A DNA stretch of 64,000 nucleotides, from the NCBI RefSeq assembly GCF_024158745.1, contig NZ_JAMZAW010000014.1:124001-188000 (forward strand), written 5' to 3'. Position 1 is the first letter of the stretch, and every line of letters begins with the position of its first letter. Positions 49,320 to 58,121 of the stretch are shown piece after piece. The position numbers and the translations under genes were made by a program. Origin of the DNA: Paenibacillus tyrphae. Lineage in GTDB: Bacteria > Bacillota > Bacilli > Paenibacillales > NBRC-103111. Below the pieces are notes generated by a model. That model made no database searches. It saw nothing but the letters and a program-made list of their open reading frames with translations, and was not told where the DNA came from.

Positions 49320-50624
49320 TTAAATCCCTAGATGATCATGCAAGGTGACACCCGTATATTCGCTTCGGAACAAACCTTTTTCGGCCAGCATGGGCACCAA
49401 CTCGTCGAAAAATAATTCCAGGGATTGCATCGAGCCTCCCGGAAGAGCGATGAACCCGTCAGCGGCGCCTGCTTCAAACCACATGGTAATCTCTTGCAGC
49501 GCGTCCTCGACCGTTCCGACGACCACCCAATGCGCCGAGCCGACGACCTCCGGCCTGGACAACAACGCTTTCACCGTAGGCTGCTGACGCGCAATCAAGC
49601 TGCGCAGCAGATCAGCGTGTGTCCGACTGCGAACCGGCTGCTCTGGGTCAGGAAGCAGGTCGGGAGTGACGGGCTGATCCAAAGGCAGGTGGCTGATATC
49701 GATGCCCAGAATCGATTTGATGGCTGCATAGCGATGCGCGGTGCTCAAATGGGCGTGCGCCTCCCGATGCAAATCGTACGCCTCCTCACGCGTCTTGCCT
49801 AAGAAAAAATACATGCCGGGCAAAACCCGAATTGCGTCCGGATGGCGACCGTGTTCCCCCGCGCGTCTCCTCAGATCATGGCGCAATTCGATGCCTGAAG
49901 CGATGTCAGGCGTTGCTGCAAACATGGCATCTGCTGCCGAAGCGGCAAAATTTCGTCCCGACGCCGAGGCGCCCGCCTGAAACAACGGAATCGATCCCGC
50001 TTTATAGGCCGGCAAATTGAGCGGGCCTTTGACGCTGAAAAACTCGCCGGCATGATCGATGGGGGTAACCTTCTCCTTGTCGGCAAATTGCCCTGATACA
50101 CGATCTAGGATCAGCGCCTCATGCGGATAACTTTCCCAAAGCTTGCGTACGACTTCGGTGAGTTCCCGCGCCTTCGAGTACCTTTCCTCCGATGAAGGCA
50201 TGGGGGAATTGCTGAAATTTTCGACGCCGTCGATGGAGGTTACGATATTCAAGCCGGCACGCCCATTGCTGATCCAATCCAGAGACTGAAGCTGCCTGGC
50301 GACCACATATGGCGGATTGAACGTGCTGGAAGCGGTCGTAACCAGCCCGATCCGATCGGTTTCGCGAGCAATGGAGGTCAGCAGAATCGTCGGATCGAGG
50401 CTGCCGAAACCAGGAGAATGGTCCAGTGTCTCTACGTTGAGATACAAAGCATCCGGTTTGAAAACAAAATCAAGTTTCACTTTCTCCGCCTTCTTAGCCA
50501 GACCGACGTAAAAGTCGCTCGAATATAAGTGTTCCACGCCGCTGTCTGCATGTCGCCAGCCATTCCCTTTCATCCAGGTTGCTGACAAGGACAATCCGAT
50601 GCAGAGCTGTCTTTTTTTATTCAA
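49320..50624 (-). CDS. LLM-class flavin-dependent monooxygenase (NtaA/SnaA/DszA-like)
   Basis: The 434-residue protein matches bacterial luciferase-like FMN-reductase-dependent monooxygenases: LNVETLDHSPGFGSLDPTI, GRAGLNIVTSIDGVENF and PLFQAGASASGRNFAAS. Family members oxidise nitrilotriacetate, EDTA or aryl sulfides, so iron-chelate breakdown is a plausible role beside a siderophore-binding protein. A TTG at 50624 is preferred because GGAAAGG lies eight bases upstream. Its region contains a Fur-like box. Confidence 0.87.
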   Translation of the reverse strand: MNKKRQLCIGLSLSATWMKGNGWRHADSGVEHLYSSDFYVGLAKKAEKVKLDFVFKPDALYLNVETLDHSPGFGSLDPTILLTSIARETDRIGLVTTASSTFNPPYVVARQLQSLDWISNGRAGLNIVTSIDGVENFSNSPMPSSEERYSKARELTEVVRKLWESYPHEALILDRVSGQFADKEKVTPIDHAGEFFSVKGPLNLPAYKAGSIPLFQAGASASGRNFAASAADAMFAATPDIASGIELRHDLRRRAGEHGRHPDAIRVLPGMYFFLGKTREEAYDLHREAHAHLSTAHRYAAIKSILGIDISHLPLDQPVTPDLLPDPEQPVRSRTHADLLRSLIARQQPTVKALLSRPEVVGSAHWVVVGTVEDALQEITMWFEAGAADGFIALPGGSMQSLELFFDELVPMLAEKGLFRSEYTGVTLHDHLGI

Positions 50625-50738
50625 CTTAATCAACCTTTCCTATATAATAAAAAAGTTTTGTGCCTAGGAAATACTCCGATCAGATGCATGCTCAAGAAGC
50701 GAAGATCTGGCAGCTAAGCCTCCTCCATGGCAATGTAT

Positions 50739-50761
50739 TAATAATGATTCTCATTATCAAT
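50739..50761. promoter_or_regulatory. Fur box upstream of the monooxygenase/siderophore-receptor operon
   Basis: ATAATGATTCTCATTATCAA is a close match to the 19-bp Fur consensus GATAATGATNATCATTATC, with an AATGA-N3-TCATT dyad at its heart. It lies about 120 bp upstream of the monooxygenase start. Iron repression of the operon is the straightforward reading. Confidence 0.8.
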
Positions 50762-50978
50762 AAATACTGTAGCAAGGACCGGGGCAATTGCAAATACACA
50801 AATCACGAATACGATATGTATCATTATCTAATCCAGGCTTGCTGAGTGAATATTCAGCCGTTATTCGGGGAAGGGGAGCGGCGGGGCAGGCAGGAGAGAA
50901 TGAGGTGGAACGGAGGCAGCGAGCGCTCAACGCATTCGAATACAGCCAAGTTCATTGGCGCTTGCCTTCTTCAGAAAC

Positions 50979-51809
50979 TCAATATATACGATTATCGAAT
51001 TGAGAGGTATATGCGGAGGGAGATACACCGAATTTCTTTTTAAATACTCTGCTGAAATATAGCGGATTGGCATAACCGACACTGACAGCAATATCGCGGA
51101 TGGGAAAATGGCCTGTTTTAAGTAATTCACTTGCTCTTTCCATACGATAATGGATAACATAGTCGATTGGACGGAACCCGGTATATTTGTGAAAGAAGTA
51201 CGAGAACCGTTTGGGACTCATGGCATGCAGCTCGGCCAACCCGTCGAGTGTCAACGGATTCATATAATGTCCGTTAATGTATGCAACGGCTTCCTCTATC
51301 ACCCTTTTACTCGGAGAATTCCCACTCTCTCGATGCCTGCAGCCCACCAGAACTTGATGCATGACGCTTAAAAATAATTCTTTGATACGCAGTTTCCCGA
51401 TGCCCCCAAGCATAGGAGCATTCTGATGGAGCATGCTCAGCAATTCGATCACTCTCGGATTGGCTCCAGGTTCCAGCTTGAAATGAGATCCGCATGCATG
51501 ATCGCTATGTTCATCGTCTACTTTGTCGAATCTATAAAACAGAGAATAGTACTCGTACTCCGATGTACCTATAACTTGCGCGTCCAGCTGCATGCCTGGA
51601 GCCGCATGAAATATGGATCCTGGGTGTAATTCATAACTGGTTCCATTCACACACATTCTAGCTTCTCCACGAATGACAAACAGAAATCCATGCCTGATGG
51701 TTCTAAATTCACGTAATATACTTTTCGGCTGGATGACTAAACGGTGGACACCTTCTATATCATAGGAACCGCTAGCAAAGATTTCGGCTAATTTATCCAA
51801 ATCTATCAT
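50979..51809 (-). CDS. AraC-family regulator
   Basis: The 276-residue protein has an N-terminal cupin-like ligand domain (FLFVIRGEARMCVNGTSYEL) and two C-terminal AraC helix-turn-helix motifs (LTLDGLAELHAMSPKRFSYF, IRDIAVSVGYANPLYFSRVF). It is co-directional with and upstream of the Fur-boxed operon. It resembles siderophore-responsive activators such as Btr in placement but lacks their substrate-binding domain. Control of the operon is inferred. Confidence 0.9.
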   Translation of the reverse strand: MIDLDKLAEIFASGSYDIEGVHRLVIQPKSILREFRTIRHGFLFVIRGEARMCVNGTSYELHPGSIFHAAPGMQLDAQVIGTSEYEYYSLFYRFDKVDDEHSDHACGSHFKLEPGANPRVIELLSMLHQNAPMLGGIGKLRIKELFLSVMHQVLVGCRHRESGNSPSKRVIEEAVAYINGHYMNPLTLDGLAELHAMSPKRFSYFFHKYTGFRPIDYVIHYRMERASELLKTGHFPIRDIAVSVGYANPLYFSRVFKKKFGVSPSAYTSQFDNRIY

Positions 51810-52007
51810 GGTTGCACCTGCTTCCTATCCACATGATTGTACAATCTGGGCTGCTTTAGCGGCAATTTCACATGATTAGTTTATCACAGGATCTTAATAT
51901 GTACGGGGGAGGAATGAAAATTTGATATCCCGTACCGTCAAAGTTTTGATATAGTAGGGTTTGAAAACCTCTTAAATTACAGGGTATAGACAGGAGAGGA
52001 TCATAGA

Positions 52008-52493
52008 ATGAATGAGCAGCAGTTAAAAGAGCATCTCATAAATTTGGTGCAGAAATACGGTTCTAAATGGAATGAATACGAGGACAGCATTCGAGAACAA
52101 AGCGAGACTGAAACAGCGGCTATGCCCGAGTTTGCCGATGCGGAAGAACAGTTTGCATGGTTCAAAGAAAACAAGCCGACGGATTGGCACGAAGAATTGA
52201 GTAAATTGGTGGAGCCTCTTTTTGATCGTTACTGTACGGATAAAAAAAGGGTATACGGCGGGAAGAAGGTTCGCAGCTTCGGGTTTCCCGTCAAGTTTAA
52301 CGGTATTGGCAGCCCTGTCGAAACGAGTGTCGATTTAAAGAACAAAAACCGAGCCGAGGTATATTTCAAAACGGAAACTGCATTCCAGGACGAATATTTA
52401 TTCATCATGCTGCGTAAGGCTGATCAGTGGAAGATTGATAGCTACAAAGGGCGCAGATTCGGCGATGAGAAGTGGGATAACCGAATTCTTTGA
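52008..52493 (+). CDS. NTF2-fold immunity-type protein
   Basis: The 161-residue protein ends with VYFKTETAFQDEYLFIMLRK and WKIDSYKGRRFGDEKWD, a C-terminus typical of NTF2-fold immunity proteins from toxin systems. The N-terminus is helical and acidic. It has an AGGAGAGG site. No toxin lies next to it. Confidence 0.65.
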   Translation: MNEQQLKEHLINLVQKYGSKWNEYEDSIREQSETETAAMPEFADAEEQFAWFKENKPTDWHEELSKLVEPLFDRYCTDKKRVYGGKKVRSFGFPVKFNGIGSPVETSVDLKNKNRAEVYFKTETAFQDEYLFIMLRKADQWKIDSYKGRRFGDEKWDNRIL

Positions 52494-52755
52494 CGGCCGT
52501 CTGCAGATTTACAAGAATATCCGGAGTCAGCACATGCTTTCGAATCATTTACCCCGCCGTATACTCGTTAGATTATCGCTTAGTCCGCTGGTGAAAACAA
52601 AATGCGTTGGCGAGAGAATGGTTATCTTCTTCACCAGCGCATGGAACAGGTTATGGTCAAATTGGTCCAGATTGAGTTAGAGGTGCTCCGTCTAAAAATA
52701 GCTCCGCAACACCTGCAGAACACGTCTCGTTCATCAGGACTGGCGATACCTCATC

Positions 52756-53967
52756 TTAGACCTTGGAAAATAAAGACATGATATGGCTTGCGGCTTCTTT
52801 ATACCCGCCGGCGTTACGTAAGGAATCTCCGATCCGCTGGGCATGTTCTTTATAAGTAGATTCGTTCAGCACTTGCAGTAAAGCGGACTTCAAAGCTGCA
52901 GGCGTAAGCTGACTTCGATCTAAAATAATTCCGGCTCCCAACTCTTCTACCCGCTTCGCAACAATAGGTTGATCCGAGCTTAATGGAATCATGACGAGCG
53001 GCACATCATAGAATAAAGCTTCACTTGTACTGTTCATCCCGGCATGGGTAATAAAAGCATCGGCTTGTTGAAGCACTTCCAATTGGGGAACGTACGGCTC
53101 AATGATGAAATTAGGAGGAATACGGTCACCCAGAGAGTCCAGATCCGTGTCTTTACCGCAAGATAATACAAACTGAGCCGGGACATCTCGAAAGGCTTCA
53201 AAGCAAAGCTTGTAAAACTCAATATCTTTGGTCAAAATGCTGCCCATGGAAATGTATACGACTTGGTCATATTGAGATCGAAGCTGTTCCAGCGGAAATA
53301 AAGGAGCGTCGAGTCGTGATGTAATCGAAGGCCCGGTAAATATATAGCTATCGTCAAGCTTATCGGCATCGGGTTGGAAGTCGCGGCTTGTAAATACAAC
53401 CTTTAACTGACCATACTGGCGGGTAATATCTTCAATGGCAGGTACAGCTACGTTACATTCCTTAGCGACGCTCTGTGCGGTTTTCGTTACTCTTTCATAA
53501 AGAGCCTCCACATCTAAGTCACCGGCATCAAAGACTCCTACAATCTTGCTTAGCGGTTCAGCGAAAGCCAGGTTTGTTACGGAGCAGATCGTCGGGATAC
53601 CTAACTTTTCCCCTAAAATAGCCCCTCCCCAACCGAACAAGGAATCAAAAATCAAGTAATCAAAAGATTCGTTTTCGATCTGCCTCAAGATTTCCGGAAT
53701 TCGGGGTTCAATAATGCCTCGCAGCATGAAATCAGTGAAGTGAAGCGGGTGCCTAAATTCGGTCGGATTAAAACCAAGCTCCCGAAATACTTGTTCATCC
53801 AGTTGATAGGCCCGGAATTGCGCACCGGTCTGGGCAAGTCTGGCCCGATATTCTTCCGAGCACATATAGACGACTTCTTCTCCGTTGTCGACTAGCTGCT
53901 TCACCAAGCCTAAGGTAGGATTAACGTGACCTTCCGCTGGAATCGTTACATACAGTACGCGTGCCAT
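52756..53967 (-). CDS. Macrolide-type family 1 glycosyltransferase (MGT)
   Basis: The 403-residue protein is a GT-B fold UDP-sugar transferase: N-terminal VTIPAEGHVNPTLGLVKQL, and the C-terminal sugar-nucleotide signature VPQLEVLQQADAFITHAGMNSTSEALFYDVPLVMIP. Relatives glycosylate macrolides, flavonoids or other lipophilic acceptors and can give resistance. The acceptor is unknown. It is monocistronic on the minus strand. Confidence 0.93.
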   Translation of the reverse strand: MARVLYVTIPAEGHVNPTLGLVKQLVDNGEEVVYMCSEEYRARLAQTGAQFRAYQLDEQVFRELGFNPTEFRHPLHFTDFMLRGIIEPRIPEILRQIENESFDYLIFDSLFGWGGAILGEKLGIPTICSVTNLAFAEPLSKIVGVFDAGDLDVEALYERVTKTAQSVAKECNVAVPAIEDITRQYGQLKVVFTSRDFQPDADKLDDSYIFTGPSITSRLDAPLFPLEQLRSQYDQVVYISMGSILTKDIEFYKLCFEAFRDVPAQFVLSCGKDTDLDSLGDRIPPNFIIEPYVPQLEVLQQADAFITHAGMNSTSEALFYDVPLVMIPLSSDQPIVAKRVEELGAGIILDRSQLTPAALKSALLQVLNESTYKEHAQRIGDSLRNAGGYKEAASHIMSLFSKV

Positions 53968-54254
53968 GTACTACACCTCCAATATAATACTAAATTAGGG
54001 ATAAAATGCCATTTCATTATAGATGAGGGAAAACGCAGGAATCAAGCGACGTTGAAATTCTGTCATTTATTGAACAATGAGCAGCTAAGTGTCTAAGAGT
54101 TTAGATTAACATTTTCCGCACCGATTTCTTTTTTTTGTCAAAGGAATGTCTAGAAATATCATTTTTTTGAACTTGGGATGTTGTAAAATAGTACTAAAGA
54201 CTTAAAAGATTAGGCTAGTAGCCTTTGTTCGAATCAAGGAAATGGAGGATTTTA

Positions 54255-55163
54255 GTGGCCATACATACAACCCAAGTGCTCAATGAAAAAGCGGTGCTTG
54301 CCGCTTTAGAGCAATCGCTTGCGATGATTGAATTTAATGTTCAGGGAGAGGTGCTGTGGGCAAATGAGAATTTTGCTCATGCCATGGAGTACTCTTTATC
54401 TGAATTAGTCGGGGTACACCATCGGCGATTTTGTACCGAATATTTTGCTAATAGTCCCGATTATGCGTTATTGTGGAATAACCTTAGAAGCGGCAAGATA
54501 TTTCAAGAGAAGATCATACGTGTAACGAAGAACGGAAGAATGCTTAATCTTGAAGCAACGTATATGCCTATTTTAGATGAACATGGTCAAGTGGGAGCCG
54601 TCCTAAAGGTGGCAACCGACATAACGGAACGAGAAGTTGCCAAAGCCCAGTTAACAAGCGATTTGCAAAAAATGTCCGAGGAATTGCTCGCCCGTACAGA
54701 GGAAGGCATAACACGCAATCAACAAGTGGCTTCGGCCATTACTCGTTTGATGGAAGAGAATGAGAAAAACCTGTCTTATCTTCATGATTTAGAACAGCAA
54801 AATATAGCCGTTCGCCGCATTGTACAGACGATTAGGGAATTTGCATCGCAAACGAATCTACTCGCCTTAAATGCGGCAATCGAAGCGGCACATGCCGGGG
54901 AATATGGGCGCGGCTTTAATGTGGTAGCTTCCGAAGTGCGAAAGTTAGCAAGTAGCGTGCAAGAAGCCGCGCAGGAGATTCAAGCTACCATTGATGGGAT
55001 TGCCAAGCATGTCGATCGAGTCAGCGATGGAACGAAAGCCTCGCAAAGAACAATTGTCGACAGTCAACGTCAAATTCAGCAAGCCGTAGAAGAATTCGCA
55101 GGTATTGGTGAAGCGGTTGGCAAGTTGGATGTTCAAGCAAAAACGTTGAGACAATTATCATAA
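54255..55163 (+). CDS. Soluble PAS-containing chemoreceptor
   Basis: The 302-residue protein has an N-terminal PAS domain (about 20-130; [40 protein letters not shown]) and a short methyl-accepting signalling domain ([35 protein letters not shown]). No membrane helix is present, so it is a cytoplasmic chemoreceptor sensing an internal or redox ligand. The GTG at 54255 follows GGAGG; an upstream ATG lacks a site. Confidence 0.9.
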   Translation: MAIHTTQVLNEKAVLAALEQSLAMIEFNVQGEVLWANENFAHAMEYSLSELVGVHHRRFCTEYFANSPDYALLWNNLRSGKIFQEKIIRVTKNGRMLNLEATYMPILDEHGQVGAVLKVATDITEREVAKAQLTSDLQKMSEELLARTEEGITRNQQVASAITRLMEENEKNLSYLHDLEQQNIAVRRIVQTIREFASQTNLLALNAAIEAAHAGEYGRGFNVVASEVRKLASSVQEAAQEIQATIDGIAKHVDRVSDGTKASQRTIVDSQRQIQQAVEEFAGIGEAVGKLDVQAKTLRQLS

Positions 55164-55187
55164 TAGTAGAAAATGTGTGTACAAAGG

Positions 55188-55226
55188 CAAAAGTGCCGCC
55201 TCTCTTGTGGGGCGGCTCTTGCTTAA
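55188..55226 (+). terminator. Probable terminator of the soluble chemoreceptor gene
   Basis: AGTGCCGCC faces GGGCGGCTCT across a short loop. The T-run is poor, so it is a weak assignment. Confidence 0.45.
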
Positions 55227-55310
55227 GGGTTCACTAAACTTGCCAATGTAAAAAACCGGAATACGTATAAATCCGGTTTGAATAGTGAAATAATTATTTC
55301 TTCACTTCCG

Positions 55311-55787
55311 TTAGTGATATTCTTTTCCTTGAAATATGACGAATCCTACAGGCTTGTGGGTGAAATGAATAACAGGAGATTGATCCCTGTTATCTTCTGT
55401 GGGATATGCATGATTATGATCAATGTATTCGCCTTGCAATTCAATCTCTTGTCCCTCAGTAATGCCATTTATCGGCTCTGCTAATCCCATATTATCTCCA
55501 TATCGGACAGCGACAAAAGTATCCGAGTTCTTATCAACTAGAGAAGCATCGGCCCCTCTAATGCTAATTAGCTCATTAATTTTTACATCAAAATGCTGGT
55601 GCATCGCTCCTCTTCGTTCTCGATCAGGATATACTTTTATAATTGTAGCCTTAACGTGTACCACTGGAGCATGAAGGGACAATGGGTGGAGTTGATGACC
55701 ATATGAGTCATTGGTGATCGTATGGCCGAAATGAGGGTGTTTCAACAGGTTATGGTGGTGACGATTAAGCAGATAGTGACCTGGCAT
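55311..55787 (-). CDS. DUF3465-like protein
   Basis: The 158-residue protein is His-rich at its N-terminus (MPGHYLLNRHHHNLLKHPHF) and otherwise matches DUF3465 (HQHFDVKINELISIRG, VAVRYGDNMGLAEPI, EGQEIELQGEYIDHN, VIHFTHKPVGFV). DUF3465 proteins are small, secreted or cytosolic, without defined activity. No signal peptide is seen. A start at 55787 has AGGAGGT upstream. Confidence 0.75.
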   Translation of the reverse strand: MPGHYLLNRHHHNLLKHPHFGHTITNDSYGHQLHPLSLHAPVVHVKATIIKVYPDRERRGAMHQHFDVKINELISIRGADASLVDKNSDTFVAVRYGDNMGLAEPINGITEGQEIELQGEYIDHNHAYPTEDNRDQSPVIHFTHKPVGFVIFQGKEYH

Positions 55788-56296
55788 ATTTTAAAACCTC
55801 CTTTAATATGGTTACGCGAGGTATTATAACCAAGTATAACTTAATAATTCATATTAGCCGTAGACCCTAGATGAGTGTGCACAATTGTAAGGGATGATTG
55901 GAACCCTAAGAGATTCTTTGAACCTAAGAAACCCGCCTAAGAAAGTGCAATATTTGCTCTTTTGGCGGGTCATTAACAGAGCAAATGTTGAAAGGCTTCG
56001 ACTTTATTCTAAATGCCTAGCCGACTTAACCCCCATGATACTTCCTTATCAGGCATTTTATATGTATCAAGGGGGGAATGGGATATAAATACTACAAATT
56101 ACTCCCTATGTTTGCAATTTTCGATAAAAATAGTCCTTTTGTATTGGGCTGAAGGATTTATGTCAAGCGATGTAGAATTGTAGGAGAAATGGACGTATTT
56201 TACTGGAAGTCATATCGAGATTCCAAGTTAGCTGAAGCTTAGGTATCTACCAACTTAGTTGGATACATAATATTACTTGACAAGGAGAGTTCAGAG
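55788..56296. other. Gene-free interval with hairpins
   Basis: About 500 bp of AT-rich DNA with no credible gene; a 65-codon frame at 55894 has no ribosome site. It holds a hairpin at 55928-55966 (ACCCGCC...GGCGGGT) and a dyad at 56243-56266. Confidence 0.4.
56243..56266. promoter_or_regulatory. Dyad upstream of the stalk-domain gene
   Basis: CCAAC-TTA-GTTGG with outer GTATC/GATAC arms lies about 30-55 bp before the gene start at 56297. It looks like an operator of an unknown regulator. Confidence 0.35.
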
Positions 56297-57154
56297 ATGA
56301 AAGTAACTTTAACAAAGAAAGTTTTAGTAAGTACAGTAGCAGCAACATTGACTTTGGGAATAGCCGTAGGTGCCTATGCTGATTCTGCTTTAAAACAAGT
56401 CATAGCGTATCAAAACAGTGCTCTTCAGATTAAGGTTAATGGCAAACAGATCGACCAATCCAGCGAAGACGGGACTATGTACCCATTGGTTTATGAAGGA
56501 CACAGTTACGTTTCTGCCAAAGCTTTAGCAGAGGCTTTAGGTGCAACCGTTAAGTGGAATAACGATACGCAGACTGTTGAAGTCACTGGTAATGGAAATA
56601 CACCTAAAGAACAAGGATTACCTACTAAGGATAACTCTACAAAAACTACTCCTTCGACTGCACAAACGCCTGCCTCACCTGCGGCTACTTCGGCAGTAAT
56701 TTCGTATGATAGTATACCGGATCAAGTCACATTGACAAATGACTTCTTAGCTACAGGAGATGCTATCCTTAATGCATTCTTAGCTGCTTTTTCTAGTAAT
56801 GATAACTCAGCGCTGAAAGAAACCTTAAATAAAATAGGTTATGAGAATAGCACTTATCATGGTCCCGAATTAAACTTTAAAGAAATCTCAGAAGATTTGG
56901 TTCAATATAAAAAACGTTATTCTCCCGATGAGATAGAAAAAATTGCTAATGGCGGCGTATTGGCTATTAAAAATAAAGATTATAACATAAAACCTGAGTT
57001 AAAAGTGGATAGTGATAAGACTGGATTTTATTTGAGCTATTCCTATGTCATTTATTATAATAAAACTTACTCCACCATTTATGTTAGAGCTAAATTCAAT
57101 AATGAATTGGTTAAAGGCTTTAAATTAAAAGATATTAGCGTTGGTATAAATTAA
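56297..57154 (+). CDS. Secreted copper-amine-oxidase-like stalk-domain protein
   Basis: The 285-residue protein has a signal peptide (cleavage after AYA) and an N-terminal stalk domain (PF07833 type; ALQIKVNGKQIDQSSEDGTM, YPLVYEGHSYVSAKALAEAL, GATVKWNNDTQTVEV), which anchors many Paenibacillus surface proteins. A Thr/Pro/Ala-rich linker (about 100-135) leads to a C-terminal domain I do not recognise (YKKRYSPDEIEKIANGGVL). It is the first gene of the AT-rich end region and stands alone. Confidence 0.85.
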   Translation: MKVTLTKKVLVSTVAATLTLGIAVGAYADSALKQVIAYQNSALQIKVNGKQIDQSSEDGTMYPLVYEGHSYVSAKALAEALGATVKWNNDTQTVEVTGNGNTPKEQGLPTKDNSTKTTPSTAQTPASPAATSAVISYDSIPDQVTLTNDFLATGDAILNAFLAAFSSNDNSALKETLNKIGYENSTYHGPELNFKEISEDLVQYKKRYSPDEIEKIANGGVLAIKNKDYNIKPELKVDSDKTGFYLSYSYVIYYNKTYSTIYVRAKFNNELVKGFKLKDISVGIN

Positions 57155-57197
57155 GGCATGTATGAACTGGTTCTGTAAAAAATAGTAGATTTTTCTT

Positions 57198-57254
57198 AAG
57201 GTCGCCTCTTTCTCGAAACGTTTGGGATACAAACGAGTTTCGAATTGGCGTCCT
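57198..57254. terminator. Bidirectional terminator hairpin
   Basis: A long imperfect stem (AAGGTCGCC with GGCGTCCTT outside, TCGAAACGTTTG with CAAACGAGTTTCGA inside) lies between convergent genes. Confidence 0.65.
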
Positions 57255-57267
57255 TATTTGTATTCAC

Positions 57268-57927
57268 TCATTCTTCAATAACTCTGGTTACCCTGATGAC
57301 CGCAATTAGAGAAATTCCTTGAAGAATAACTCCATACTTATCCAAGTGTACCGTGAAATCTTTGATAGTTGTTGCTCCTAAGCATCTTCCACACCAGACG
57401 TTGCTGATGTATTTTTGACGTAGATCCTCGGATATTTTGAGCCACTTACTTATTGCCAAATAGGAAATGACACCCGAAACATTGTTAAGGCCGTCTTCTT
57501 CCTCATTGTAATCTATCCATTTGAGTACAGAATATGAGCCTTTCAATGAATCATGAATTCCCCAGTATTCACCTTGCTCATGGATATACTGAATAGCCAC
57601 TTCAAAAAAGAAAACCAACAATTCAAAAGGCCAGATCGTACCCTTTCTTCCAATAGATTTCATATCAGAGAGGACCTGCTTAACTTTAGCTACCTTTAGG
57701 GCGTAGCTCATATAAAGATGCCTCCGATCGCAGCAACGCGGACAGAAATGATTTTCTGAGAAATCGTTTTCTGTGAACAGTGATAAAGTACTCTTCCCAT
57801 CTCGAATTTTTTCATGAATATTAAAGTCATAAATCGCGTCTTTATCCGCATTAGCTTCAATAATTATCTGCTGGTCACAAATATCCTCCATATCAATCGA
57901 TTTCCCGATACATCCCTTACCACGCAC
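57268..57927 (-). CDS. Uncharacterised 219-residue protein with Cys pairs
   Basis: The product has a CPRCC motif near residue 64 and a CGRC motif near 180, suggesting metal or redox sites, and an acidic helical body with GLNNVSGVISYLAISKWL. No family is recognised. The start is uncertain: the GTG at 57927 lacks a proper ribosome site, so the gene may be N-terminally truncated. Confidence 0.5.
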   Translation of the reverse strand: MRGKGCIGKSIDMEDICDQQIIIEANADKDAIYDFNIHEKIRDGKSTLSLFTENDFSENHFCPRCCDRRHLYMSYALKVAKVKQVLSDMKSIGRKGTIWPFELLVFFFEVAIQYIHEQGEYWGIHDSLKGSYSVLKWIDYNEEEDGLNNVSGVISYLAISKWLKISEDLRQKYISNVWCGRCLGATTIKDFTVHLDKYGVILQGISLIAVIRVTRVIEE

Positions 57928-58008
57928 TCCACATGTGTTGAGCCATCAAGAGGGATGGTGTCGCGGCTAGCGCTCATTTTCTCGAAAATTTGCTGTTCCC
58001 ATATATCC

Positions 58009-58057
58009 AAAAGTGTGTGAGAATTTACATTAAATAGAATATGAAGATGTCCGATAT
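58009..58057 (+). promoter_or_regulatory. SigD (sigma-28)-like promoter with conserved upstream block, copy 2
   Basis: AAAAGTGTGTGA and AATTTACAT (58009-58030) precede TAAA (58031-58034), a 15-bp spacer and TCCGATAT (58050-58057), a near-exact sigma-28 promoter. The upstream block matches 36578-36598 with a single difference. The start point would lie about 60 bp before the effector gene at 58122. Confidence 0.65.
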
Positions 58058-58121
58058 ATATTAAGATAAGGAATCGGTTGTAGAAAGCCAGGAGTAGTTA
58101 GCCAAAAGGGAGATTTGCCGT

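Noticed and set aside
55894..56088. 65-codon frame in the gene-free interval
   Set aside because: No ribosome site, and it covers a hairpin with terminator character.
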